A DNA stretch of 31,022 nucleotides, taken from NCBI GenBank assembly GCA_047971685.1, contig JBKDZW010000127.1, positions 1 to 31,022 of the forward strand, given 5' to 3'. The translations under genes and the position numbers were made by a program. Under the pieces are notes generated by a model. The model was not told the DNA's origin. It saw nothing but the letters and a program-made list of their open reading frames with translations, and made no database searches. Origin of the DNA: JAJXWB01 sp047971685 (GTDB taxonomy: Bacteria > Pseudomonadota > Alphaproteobacteria > Rhizobiales > Beijerinckiaceae). Below, piece by piece: positions 1 through 7,312 of this stretch (the first letter of the stretch is position 1; every line of letters starts with the position of its first letter).

Positions 1-60
1 CCAGAATGGACTGCCCTTTTCCAGAATGGACTGCCCTTTTCCAGAATGGACTGCCCTTGG
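1..60. repeat. 20-bp tandem repeat, three copies, at the window edge
   Basis: Three head-to-tail copies of CCAGAATGGACTGCCCTTTT occupy the first 60 bases. The first two are identical and the third ends in TTGG instead of TTTT. The array touches the window edge, so the true copy number is unknown. It lies just beyond the stop of a truncated substrate-binding protein remnant and may mark a rearrangement junction or an assembly break. I do not recognise the unit as part of a known insertion sequence. Confidence 0.9.
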
Positions 61-83
61 CCCAATAGATCGGGCTGCGCGAG

Positions 84-335
84 TCACGCCATTGCGGCGG
101 GGTGAAAAAAGCCAAGCTGCTTTGCCTGCGCCTCGGCGTCGGCCGCAGGAATGCCGGGAAAAAGCGAGGCAAGCTTGCTGAGCCGTTCGGGATGCGACTG
201 CATCGCTTCGTATCCCATCTGCAACGCTGTCAACGCCTTCAGCGCTGCGGAACGGTTCGCCTTGAGCCACGACGCCTTTGTCGCCCAGCCGACAACGACC
301 GGCCCCAGGCCACCGTCATTCCCGCGCCCCACCCG
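84..335 (-). pseudogene. Remnant of an ABC substrate-binding protein (SsuA/NMT1-like), C-terminal part only
   Basis: About 80 codons read as a coherent protein. They start around GLGPVVVGWATKASWLKANR, continue through an amphipathic helix (ALKALTALQMGYEAMQ), and end LGFFHPAAMA before a TGA at 84-86. The pattern of a 'VVV.ATK..WLKAN...' strand followed by a helix of the type 'HPERLSKLASLFPGIP' matches the second lobe of nitrate/sulfonate/taurine-type periplasmic binding proteins, normally about 320-340 residues long. The first two thirds are missing: going upstream, the frame runs straight into the 3' end of the alkylsulfatase-like gene, whose stop (316-318) it overlaps. The far C-terminus is also probably lost, because the frame stops 24 bp from the repeat array. 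I infer a decayed or rearranged gene. Family placement is by pattern only; the absence of the N-terminal part is certain within this window. Confidence 0.55.
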
Positions 336-2067
336 GCGGCGACATGATGTCGTTATTCTGCGCAGCGTAGAAATCGAACAGATCGAAGAATGCGCGGGCT
401 TCGTCCTTGCCGCCGCGCTCGAATGAAGCGGTGGATAGAAACCGATCGAGATCCTGCCGGCATGTGAAGAACCGCAGCCAGCTATCGTAGTTCGTCGCAA
501 TCTCCAGGTCGGGCGCGCGCGCGTGCTGCGCGACATCGGCGACGAAGGACGCCACGCCCCGCCTGACGTGAAGGGCGTGGCGGGCATCGCGGTCCGTGAT
601 GCGGATGGCCGCCATCGTCTCGATCAGGCCGGCCCGTTCCGGGTCGATACGCACCCGATACTGCTCGATCGATGTTGCAGGATCCGTCGTTGCAAGGGTT
701 TTTGGATTTGCAAACAGGAGACGCGGAATCCTGACTTCGCCGCGCAAGGCGCGCGCTTGCGACAGATACCAGCTTCGAATCGTGACCGCGGGCGTCACGC
801 GCCCCATGCTCTGCAAGACATCGGCCTTGAGGGAGCGAATGTCAGGATCTGCCGGAGCGACACGGAAAAGATAAGCCGCAAGCTGCGCCGCCCATGCATA
901 TTCATGCGCATCGAAGGCGCGGCGCGCATCGGCGAGCACGGCGGACTTGCCGCCCATCGCCGCAATCAATCGTGTCGCCTGCTCCACCGGCGGCAACGGA
1001 TTGACGCTGATGGCGTCGCCATCGAACCAGCCGAGCGCGTGATTGTACAGATACGGGCCAAAATGGCTGACTTCACCGTAGATTTCGGCAAGATTGGGGT
1101 GGGCCGCCAGCGAGGCCGGCAGCCGCACGAATTCCCGCAACTCCTCGGGGCCGCAGCCGCGCAGAATGCCGCGAAGGGTCTGATCGAGCACAAAATCCAG
1201 GGCGTCGATCACATATTCGAGCGTCTCGCGAACCTTTGCGCGTCCCCTAATCGCCCGTGCGTGCGTATTGGCGAGAACCTCCGCATCGAGTCCGAGGATC
1301 AGCTTCAGGCCGTCCCGCCACTCCCTGGGATCCCGGAATTTCGCTCCGCGCAAGGTGTAGATATTTGGCATGAACGGCCACAGCAGATTGTTCAGCACGA
1401 CGCCGTGGCGCGGCAGAAAAACCGTCAGGCAATCATCGGTGTCGGAACCGAATTGCGTAAAGAACTGCATATCCACGCCGGCGAGAGTCATCTGCTCGCC
1501 ATTTTGCGCCTCCCGGTTCACCGGGCGCATGCCGCTGCGACCGAAACGGAGATCGGCCCCCGCAGCGGCGTCCGGACCGCTGGAAGCGACATAATGATTG
1601 AACTGCTGGAGCAGGCGCGACGTCTGCAACGGCGCCACTTCGGCGAAAGTCGCCCCGGTTGCGCCGGCGGCAAGGTTGGGATTGACCTGCGGATGGCCGA
1701 TAATCAGCGCATCCTTGTCGGCCAGCACATCCGTGCCGTGCACATAATGCGAGTGCGAATAAAGCACGCCGACGACAGGCTTGTCCGAGATATTGCGGAT
1801 CTGACGCAGAAATCGTTCGCCGTCATCGCGCACCTCTCCGGTGTCGTAAACGATCAGCCCGTCGTCGCCTTCGATGAGAGTCAGGTTGGCGAAGGTATCG
1901 CCGCCGAAAACCGTGACGCCCGGCGCAATCCGATCCGTTGTCGGTTCGAGATACATGCTGCGCGCAAGACGCTCGCGTGCGTCCGCATTGGTGATCGCGC
2001 CATTGGGCAGCGTCGTCAGACGAACATCCCCGCCCATGTAGATCGACGAATTTCCGGAAGCCGTCAT
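316..2067 (-). CDS. Alkylsulfatase-like metallo-beta-lactamase fold protein with altered metal site
   Basis: This 583-residue protein resembles SdsA1/BDS1-type alkylsulfatases, which hydrolyse alkyl sulfate esters to an alcohol and sulfate. An N-terminal metallo-beta-lactamase domain (about 40-320) is followed by a dimerisation region with the family-typical 'PNIYTLRGAKFRDPREW' and 'DQTLR' stretches, and by a C-terminal SCP2-like domain (about 460-575). The metal motif is unusual. Where the family has HxHxDH, this protein has H105-S-H107-Y-V109-H110, so the conserved aspartate is valine. The segments expected to supply acidic ligands (FGSDTDDCLT and VVLNNLLW) also look divergent. The usual His near THARAIRG is present. 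No signal peptide is obvious. The ATG at 2067 follows GAGG at good spacing. It lies 138 bp downstream of the CaiB-type gene on the same strand and may be co-transcribed with it. Activity on sulfate esters is uncertain given the substitutions. Confidence 0.85.
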   Translation of the reverse strand: MTASGNSSIYMGGDVRLTTLPNGAITNADARERLARSMYLEPTTDRIAPGVTVFGGDTFANLTLIEGDDGLIVYDTGEVRDDGERFLRQIRNISDKPVVGVLYSHSHYVHGTDVLADKDALIIGHPQVNPNLAAGATGATFAEVAPLQTSRLLQQFNHYVASSGPDAAAGADLRFGRSGMRPVNREAQNGEQMTLAGVDMQFFTQFGSDTDDCLTVFLPRHGVVLNNLLWPFMPNIYTLRGAKFRDPREWRDGLKLILGLDAEVLANTHARAIRGRAKVRETLEYVIDALDFVLDQTLRGILRGCGPEELREFVRLPASLAAHPNLAEIYGEVSHFGPYLYNHALGWFDGDAISVNPLPPVEQATRLIAAMGGKSAVLADARRAFDAHEYAWAAQLAAYLFRVAPADPDIRSLKADVLQSMGRVTPAVTIRSWYLSQARALRGEVRIPRLLFANPKTLATTDPATSIEQYRVRIDPERAGLIETMAAIRITDRDARHALHVRRGVASFVADVAQHARAPDLEIATNYDSWLRFFTCRQDLDRFLSTASFERGGKDEARAFFDLFDFYAAQNNDIMSPPGGARE

Positions 2068-2118
2068 TTTCGCCTCGTGGCGTCGATGAGTTCACAGCTC
2101 CGCGGGAGTCCCGCAGCG

Positions 2119-2135
2119 ATTCCGCCTGCCGGAAT
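2119..2135 (-). terminator. Weak hairpin between CaiB-type and alkylsulfatase-like genes
   Basis: ATTCCG-CCTGC-CGGAAT forms a perfect 6-bp stem with a 5-nt loop. A second inverted repeat (GCGGGA-G-TCCCGC) lies at about 2101-2113. Both are in the 138-bp gap between two minus-strand genes. There is no T-run, so this could be an attenuator, an RNA stabiliser or chance in GC-rich DNA. Confidence 0.25.
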
Positions 2136-2205
2136 TCCGCGCGTTATTGTCATCCTTCCCTCCGCTGGTTCTCGTTTGACGGCGATATCAGCCATTGTCG
2201 ACCGG

Positions 2206-3468
2206 CTATTCCGGCTCTGTCCACGAAGGCGCGCCGACAGAGCCCGCCTGAACGATGACGCGCGAGGCTTGCAGGTCTCGAATCTGCGCCGGGGTAAAGC
2301 CCGCCTCCGCGAGAACGCCGATGCTGTCCGCCCCGACCTCGGGCGCCGCCACGGTGTCGCGACGGGGCAGGTCGACCATGCGGTCTGGCAATCCCAGGGA
2401 TTGATAACCCTCGCCGTTATCTCGTCCCTGCGCGCAGATCACGATACCGCTCGCCTGGACGTCGGCGCTTTCAAGCGTCTGGGCATAGCTGCGGACCGCG
2501 CCCGCCACGATCCCATTTCCGCCGAGCAAGGCAATGCATTCCTCGCTCGAACGGTCCGACAGAATATCGTCGAGCGCCTTCAGCATATCCGCCCGATGAG
2601 CAACCCGTTTCTCGTTGCTCTCGAAACGCGGGTCGGCAATCATGTCCTCCCGCCCCACGAGCCTGCAAAAGCGCGCCCAATGCTCGTCCGGGTAAGCAGA
2701 CAGCACGATATGGCCGTCGCGGGTGCGCACCAGATCGGCCGCCGGCGCATTGTAGGGCTGACCGTTTCCGATCCTGCGCGGCTCGGGGCCGCCGCCAAGA
2801 AAGTCCGACCAGTTCGCGAGTTGCAAATGCATCGCTACGTCGAGCAAGGAAATTTCGATCGCCTGACCGACATTTTCGCGTTCGCGCCGAAAAAGCGCGG
2901 CAAGCACCGCTTGAGCCGCAACGTGAGCGGTCGAAGAATCGATGATCGGCGCGCCGACCTTCTGAGGCAATCGTTCCGGCTCGCCGGTAATGGACATCAG
3001 ACCGCTTTCGGCCTGCGCGGCGACATCGAATCCGGGACGATTGGCGGAAGGCCCCTGCGATCCGAAGCCCACGACGGAAAGATAGATCAGCCGGGGAAAC
3101 CGTTTCCTCAGCTCTGCGGGCCCAAGGCCTAGTCTTTCGACGGCCCCGGGACGAAGATTCTGGATGACGACATCGCAGGAAGCGGCGAGTTGCAACACCG
3201 CCTCGCGACCGCGCCGATCCTTGAGATCAATGGCCAGCGACCGCTTGCTGCGGTTGTATCCACGGATCATCGCCTTTCCGAACCGGCCGACATGGCGCGC
3301 CTGATCGCCTTCGAGCGGTTCGACCTTGACCACGTCCGCCCCGAGTTCGCACAAGATCATGCCGGCTCCCGGACCGGCGATATACTGGCCCAGTTCAAGC
3401 ACGCGTATGCCGTGCAGCGGCAACGCCCCGGTCGTGGCATCCATAGAACCGCCTGCGTCCGCACTCAT
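2206..3468 (-). CDS. CaiB/BaiF family (family III) CoA-transferase
   Basis: This 420-residue protein has the full length of family III CoA-transferases, which move CoA between carboxylic acids such as formate/oxalate or carnitine/butyrobetaine. The N-terminal region LHGIRVLELGQYIAGPGAGMIL and ELGADVVKVEPLEGDQAR is characteristic. The segment RPGFDVAAQAESGLM places the expected catalytic aspartate at D148. Later family features are present: a Gly-rich ITGEP loop, and the SLLDVAM and DEHWARFCRLVGRED regions. The ATG at 3468 is preceded by GGGAG at suitable spacing; a second in-frame ATG (Met9) would give a start closer to the conserved domain. The gene diverges from a LysR-type regulator and lies upstream of the alkylsulfatase-like gene, which suggests CoA activation of a product from the same substrate. 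The substrate cannot be read from the sequence. Confidence 0.9.
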   Translation of the reverse strand: MSADAGGSMDATTGALPLHGIRVLELGQYIAGPGAGMILCELGADVVKVEPLEGDQARHVGRFGKAMIRGYNRSKRSLAIDLKDRRGREAVLQLAASCDVVIQNLRPGAVERLGLGPAELRKRFPRLIYLSVVGFGSQGPSANRPGFDVAAQAESGLMSITGEPERLPQKVGAPIIDSSTAHVAAQAVLAALFRRERENVGQAIEISLLDVAMHLQLANWSDFLGGGPEPRRIGNGQPYNAPAADLVRTRDGHIVLSAYPDEHWARFCRLVGREDMIADPRFESNEKRVAHRADMLKALDDILSDRSSEECIALLGGNGIVAGAVRSYAQTLESADVQASGIVICAQGRDNGEGYQSLGLPDRMVDLPRRDTVAAPEVGADSIGVLAEAGFTPAQIRDLQASRVIVQAGSVGAPSWTEPE

Positions 3469-3501
3469 TGAAAGCGCTCCCGTCCTGCTGTTCGATTCCG
3501 A

Positions 3502-3519
3502 GAACGGCCCTCCCCGTTC
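3502..3519. promoter_or_regulatory. Inverted repeat upstream of the CaiB-type gene
   Basis: GAACGG-N6-CCGTTC is a perfect dyad 34-51 bp upstream of the CaiB-type start codon. A further GAACGG half-site occurs at about 3542. The position suits an operator or a leader hairpin for the minus-strand transcript. No regulator can be assigned from sequence alone. Confidence 0.3.
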
Positions 3520-3560
3520 AGCATCCGCCCGCGCCCGATCAGAACGGGACGCGGCCCGCC

Positions 3561-3628
3561 ATGGTCAGGCGCTCTGAATGGTCAGGCGCCCTGAATGGTC
3601 AGGCGCCCTGAATGGTCAGGCGCCCTGA
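3561..3628. repeat. Four 17-bp direct repeats, each carrying a T-N11-A dyad
   Basis: Four abutting copies of ATGGTCAGGCGCCCTGA fill 3561-3628; the first copy has a T at the first C of CCC. Each unit contains TCAGG-CGC-CCTGA, a 13-bp interrupted palindrome fitting the LysR T-N11-A pattern. The first copy keeps a shorter TCAG/CTGA arm pair, and in the last copy the arms extend to GTCAGG/CCTGAC. The array lies between the divergent CaiB-type and LysR-type genes, 93 bp or more from one start codon and 134 bp or more from the other. Iterated binding sites for the adjacent regulator are plausible; a slippage-derived minisatellite with no function is the alternative. Confidence 0.85.
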
Positions 3629-3733
3629 CGCCATCGCCCCGCCGCGCGCCCGCGCCTGGCGGGATCCGCGTCACGGCCACAAAAAGTTAGGCGCACGAAT
3701 TCATTACGTGAATAATTTTATTTTCATTCTATG

Positions 3734-3748
3734 ATAACTTTCAGTTAT
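3734..3748. promoter_or_regulatory. Perfect LysR-type dyad before the LysR-family gene
   Basis: ATAACT-TTC-AGTTAT is a perfect 15-bp interrupted palindrome containing the LysR consensus T-N11-A (TAACTTTCAGTTA). It sits 14-28 bp upstream of the LysR-family start codon in an AT-rich island (3700-3750) that contrasts with the GC-rich surroundings. A -10-like TATGAT overlaps its left edge (3730-3735). This placement suits autorepression by the adjacent regulator and possibly activation of the divergent genes. Confidence 0.6.
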
Positions 3749-3761
3749 GCATGTCTAACGG

Positions 3762-4787
3762 ATGGATCGTCGCATGCGCCGCAACTCGGCAGCGTCGAAG
3801 CTGGACTTTTTGTTAAGACGACTTCGCTTGAGGCATATTCATTTACTCACGCTTCTCAACGAACTTTCCTCGTTACGCGCTGCGGCTGACGCCTTGCATC
3901 TCACTCAACCCGCCGTCAGCAAAATGCTGCGCGAGATCGAACAGGCGTTCGGCGTGGTCCTGTTTGAAAGAAGCCGGCGCGGCGTCGCGCCCAACGCTTT
4001 CGGCCGCAGCGTCATCCACCGCGCTCACGTCATCAGGAACGAATTGTCCCACTCGATCGACGAAGTGCAGGCGGCGCTGCTCGGCACGTCCGCCATCATT
4101 CGCCTCGGCACGATGTCGATCACAAGCATTGTCCCGGCGGCCACCGTCGATCTGATGCAGCGTATGCCGGGCGCCCGTATCCAGATCCGTGAAGGGCCGA
4201 TACACAGTCTTCTCGAGCTTCTTCTCGACGCCAAGCTGGATTGCGTTTTCGGGGCCGTTCCCTCGGAAGCGCTGAATCGCAATTTTCTCGAGCTTGTTCG
4301 GGCGGAGACCATTTTCGAGGATCATATTTGCGCGGTCCTGTCCGAAGCCAATCCGCTGTTTAAAAAACGGAAGCTCCGCTGGAGCGAAATGGCCGATCAG
4401 AAATGGGTGCTTCCTCCGCCCGAATCGCCGATCCGTCAGGCGTTCATGACGGGGTTCATGAAACACGGGCTGGCCCCGCCGCAACCCGCGATAGAAACGC
4501 TCTCTCCTGTCACGCTCGGCATGCTGCTGCGCCTGGACAGTTCGCTGGTCGGCCTGGTCCGATACGAGAGCGTTCGGCAGGAGGATGCCTTTCCCGGCGC
4601 GCGCGCCGTTACAATCGAACCGAAGGTGGACCTGCCGTCCTTTTGCGTATTGACGCGCCGCACGGCGGTCCGCTCGTCAGAGGTGGTGCAGGAGTTCATC
4701 GAATGCCTGCGGCGAGCGGCCCGTCCCGGCGCTATGCGACGGAGCGCTCCGTCAGGCGAAAAATCGCGCAGGACAAAATCGGCTTGA
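3762..4787 (+). CDS. LysR-family transcriptional regulator
   Basis: This 341-residue protein has an N-terminal winged helix-turn-helix at about residues 22-82. The recognition region SLRAAADALHLTQPAVSKMLREIEQAFGVVLFER is diagnostic of LysR. A periplasmic-binding-protein-like effector domain (about 110-315) follows, beginning with the IIRLGTMSI strand. The length is slightly above the family norm because of a basic N-terminal leader and a basic C-terminal tail. The ATG at 3762 has only a weak ribosome-binding site (TAACGG); Met5 is an alternative start. The gene diverges from the CaiB-type/alkylsulfatase-like pair, and LysR proteins usually control the divergent operon. Candidate sites are the dyad at 3734-3748 and the 17-bp repeats at 3561-3628. 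The inducer is unknown; an organosulfur compound or an acyl-CoA precursor would fit the neighbours. Confidence 0.92.
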   Translation: MDRRMRRNSAASKLDFLLRRLRLRHIHLLTLLNELSSLRAAADALHLTQPAVSKMLREIEQAFGVVLFERSRRGVAPNAFGRSVIHRAHVIRNELSHSIDEVQAALLGTSAIIRLGTMSITSIVPAATVDLMQRMPGARIQIREGPIHSLLELLLDAKLDCVFGAVPSEALNRNFLELVRAETIFEDHICAVLSEANPLFKKRKLRWSEMADQKWVLPPPESPIRQAFMTGFMKHGLAPPQPAIETLSPVTLGMLLRLDSSLVGLVRYESVRQEDAFPGARAVTIEPKVDLPSFCVLTRRTAVRSSEVVQEFIECLRRAARPGAMRRSAPSGEKSRRTKSA

Positions 4788-4814
4788 TTTGACCTGCCGC
4801 CGGTTTCGTGGACA

Positions 4815-4829
4815 GACGGCGCGCCCGTC
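4815..4829. terminator. Small hairpin between convergent genes
   Basis: GACGG-CGCGC-CCGTC lies in the 49-bp gap where the LysR-family gene and the sulfatase-family gene converge, flanked by further complementary GGAC/GTCC ends. It could act as a short bidirectional terminator, but it lacks a T-tract. Confidence 0.3.
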
Positions 4830-4836
4830 GTCGTCC

Positions 4837-6465
4837 TCAATCTATCCCGTAATCGCGCCGCGCCTGGGCGACTTCGGCCTCGTCCCAATAGCCGATGTAG
4901 ACGCCGTGCCTGAGCTGGGCGGCCGAATCGTAGGCCTCGATGCGGGCGTCGGGCATGGTGGTTCTATTGTGATCGGTCAGCGCCCAGTCGAGCAGAGCCT
5001 CCCGAAGGCGCGCCACGGTTTCGGCGCAAGCCGGATCGGCGCCGCGATCCTCGAATTCCTGCGGGTCGGTTTCGAGGTCGAACAGCATGGGCCGGAAGCC
5101 CGGCGCGAAAACGGCTTTCCAGCGGCCGTCGAAGACCATGAACAGGCGGCATTTGTCGACGGGCAGGGCGAGCGCGCGGCGCACATCGAGCATCGAGAAA
5201 TCGTACTCGCTGAACACGCATTTGCGCCATTGCGCCGGGTTCTCGCCGCGTAAAAAGGGGCCGAGCGAGCGGCCCTCCACGATATGGCGCGGGCTTGAGC
5301 CGCCAAAATATTCGATGAAGGTCGGCGTCAGGTCGATCGCCTCCACCAGCGCTTCGCATTGCGTTCCCCGCGTGGAATCGGCCGACGGAGAGGGGTCGAC
5401 GACAATCATCGGCGCTTTGACGGAGACCTCGTGAAACAGATCCTTTTCGCCGAGCCAATGGTCGCCGAGATAATCGCCGTGATCGGAGGTGAAGACGATC
5501 AACGTTTTGTCTTCGAGACCGCGCTCCCGCAGGAAGGAAAAGAGCAGGCCGAGCTGGTCGTCTATCTGCTTGATGAGGCCCATGTAGGCGGGAATGACGC
5601 GCGCGCGCACTTCGTCGCGCGAAAAATTACGGGATACGCGCAGATCCATGAAAGCGCGGTAGACGGGGTGGGCGCGATCGCCGCGCTCGCTCTCGCGGCG
5701 GATCGCCGGCTGAACGTCGTTTGCGCCGACCATATCGTGATAGGGCGCGGGCGCGATATAGGGCCAGTGCGGTTTTATGTAGGAAAGGTGCAGGCAGAAA
5801 TTCTCGCCTTTGTCCTGCGCCTGCGCGATGAAGCGCATGGCCTCGCGCGTCGTCCAGGGCGTCTCGGTATCCTCGCCGGGGGCGCGCGCCTTCTTGTCGG
5901 CGTGGACGAGCAGCCAGCCGTTCTGCTGCGTTCCGTCCGCCGCCTGACCGGAATTGGCCCAGGTCTCCCAGGGATTGTCGCCGTCGTAGCCCTGCGCCTT
6001 GAGCCAGGAATTGTAGGGGCCTTCCTTGTTCCGGCGCCCCGAGGGATGCAGCCCGTCGTCCCGGTCGAAGGGCTCGAAACCGCATTCGGAAGCCAGAACG
6101 CCGATGGTGGAGCCGGGTTCTACGCCAAGCCGCTGCATGCCCTCGTCGTCGGAGGTCATGTGGGTCTTGCCGACCAGCGCCGTGCGCACGCCGAGCTTTC
6201 GCAGATGGTCGCCGAGCGTCATCTCGCCGATGCGCAGGGGAAAGCCGTTCCAGTTGGCGCCATGCGAGCGCATGTAGCGCCCGGTGTAATAGCTCATGCG
6301 CGAAGGGCCGCAGACCGGCGATTGCACATAGGCGCGCGTAAAACGCACCCCGCGCGCCGCCAGCGCATCTATATTGGGGGTTTTCAGGAAGGGGTGTCCG
6401 GCGCAGCCCAGATAATCGAACCGCAATTGGTCGCACATGATGAAGAGGATGTTTTTGGCGGCCAT
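4837..6465 (-). CDS. Formylglycine-type sulfatase / phosphonate monoester hydrolase
   Basis: This 542-residue alkaline-phosphatase-fold enzyme should hydrolyse sulfate or phosphonate esters. Metal ligands are visible at both ends of the fold: D12 and Q13 in FIMCDQLRFDYLG, and D328/H329 in FTSDHGDYLGDH. The nucleophile motif SPVCGPSR places the cysteine to be converted to formylglycine at C52. The D-Q pairing, motif spacing and length resemble the phosphonate monoester hydrolases of Rhizobium and Burkholderia, which are promiscuous for sulfates, more than classical arylsulfatases. No signal peptide is visible, so a cytoplasmic location is likely. I chose the ATG at 6465 because GAGG lies at good spacing and the protein aligns from its first residue. 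The frame stays open upstream to 6942, but that extension is antisense to the exonuclease gene and has no sulfatase features. A formylglycine-generating enzyme is not in the window. The substrate is unproven. Confidence 0.9.
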   Translation of the reverse strand: MAAKNILFIMCDQLRFDYLGCAGHPFLKTPNIDALAARGVRFTRAYVQSPVCGPSRMSYYTGRYMRSHGANWNGFPLRIGEMTLGDHLRKLGVRTALVGKTHMTSDDEGMQRLGVEPGSTIGVLASECGFEPFDRDDGLHPSGRRNKEGPYNSWLKAQGYDGDNPWETWANSGQAADGTQQNGWLLVHADKKARAPGEDTETPWTTREAMRFIAQAQDKGENFCLHLSYIKPHWPYIAPAPYHDMVGANDVQPAIRRESERGDRAHPVYRAFMDLRVSRNFSRDEVRARVIPAYMGLIKQIDDQLGLLFSFLRERGLEDKTLIVFTSDHGDYLGDHWLGEKDLFHEVSVKAPMIVVDPSPSADSTRGTQCEALVEAIDLTPTFIEYFGGSSPRHIVEGRSLGPFLRGENPAQWRKCVFSEYDFSMLDVRRALALPVDKCRLFMVFDGRWKAVFAPGFRPMLFDLETDPQEFEDRGADPACAETVARLREALLDWALTDHNRTTMPDARIEAYDSAAQLRHGVYIGYWDEAEVAQARRDYGID

Positions 6466-6600
6466 TTCACTGCCTCGTGCCCGGAGCGCCGGCGCGCGCC
6501 CGCCCCGATAATGGACAAAGCGCCAACCCAATGACAATTCCGCCATTCGACAAGTCGCCACGCCACTGGTAAACCCCGCGCAATTCACCGGGGGCCAAGC

Positions 6601-7215
6601 ATGACCATCCGCTATCATGAAGGCGATCTGCCGGCCGGCGCCGATTTCGGCCCATCCGTCGCCATCGACACCGAGACCATGGGCCTCCATCCCCATCGCG
6701 ACCGGCTGTGCGTCGTCCAGCTTTCGCGCGGCGACGGTTCGGCGGACGTGGTGCGGATAGGCCGCGACCAGAAGAACGCGCCACGGCTGGAGGCGTTGCT
6801 GGGCGATGCAAAAGTGACCAAGATTTTCCACTTCGCGCGTTTCGACCTCGCCGCCCTCTACAATCGCTTCGGGACGATGCCGGCGCCGGTCTATTGCACC
6901 AAAATCGCCTCCAAGCTGACACGCACCTATACCGACCGCCACGGTCTGAAAGACCTTTTACGTGAATTGCTTGGCGTGGAAATCTCCAAACAGCAGCAAT
7001 CCTCGGACTGGGGGGCGGACAGCTTGAGCGAGGCGCAGCTTGCCTATGCGGCCTCCGATGTTCTGCATCTGCACGGATTGCGCGAAAAGCTCGATTTTCT
7101 GCTCGCCCGCGAAGGCCGCGCGCAGGTCGCCGCCGATTGTTTCGCCTTTCTGCCGACGCGCGCGAAGCTCGACCTGATGGGCTGGCCCGAGACCGACATA
7201 TTTTCCCACGAATAA
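6601..7215 (+). CDS. rnd: RNase D-like DEDDy 3'-5' exonuclease (short form)
   Basis: This 204-residue protein is a single DEDDy exonuclease domain. Exo I is AIDTETMGL (D23, E25), Exo II is HFARFDLAAL (D82) and Exo III is YAASDVLHL (Y149, D153). These four acidic residues bind the two catalytic metals, and the tyrosine defines the RNase D branch. It lacks the C-terminal HRDC domains of the roughly 370-residue Escherichia coli RNase D, as is usual for the short alphaproteobacterial homologues. The ATG at 6601 follows a GGGGG stretch at 6-nt spacing. It lies 97 bp upstream of lptC on the same strand, a neighbourhood I recall as conserved in Rhizobiales. Likely role: 3' trimming of structured RNA; specificity cannot be read from the sequence. 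It diverges from the sulfatase-family gene over 135 bp. Confidence 0.88.
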   Translation: MTIRYHEGDLPAGADFGPSVAIDTETMGLHPHRDRLCVVQLSRGDGSADVVRIGRDQKNAPRLEALLGDAKVTKIFHFARFDLAALYNRFGTMPAPVYCTKIASKLTRTYTDRHGLKDLLRELLGVEISKQQQSSDWGADSLSEAQLAYAASDVLHLHGLREKLDFLLAREGRAQVAADCFAFLPTRAKLDLMGWPETDIFSHE

Positions 7216-7312
7216 GGAATAATTTGCCGAACCGGCCTTATCTTCGCCAAAGCTATGCCTTGTAAGGGCGCACACGGTCGGAGCCGGGCCTGCATGCTGG
7301 AACCTGTCCGAA

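Noticed and set aside
523..3132. Very long open frame (869 codons) on the plus strand across two genes
   Set aside because: It runs antisense to the alkylsulfatase-like and CaiB-type genes and across their intergenic gap; its translation is Arg/His-rich with no recognisable domain, as expected for a GC-rich shadow frame.
3561..3628. Plasmid-type replication iterons
   Set aside because: There is no Rep gene or DnaA-box context; the repeats lie in a divergent promoter region beside a LysR-type gene.
6466..6942. 159-residue N-terminal extension of the sulfatase-family protein
   Set aside because: It is antisense to the RNase D-like gene, shows no sulfatase features, and a good ribosome-binding site precedes the ATG at 6465 where family similarity begins.
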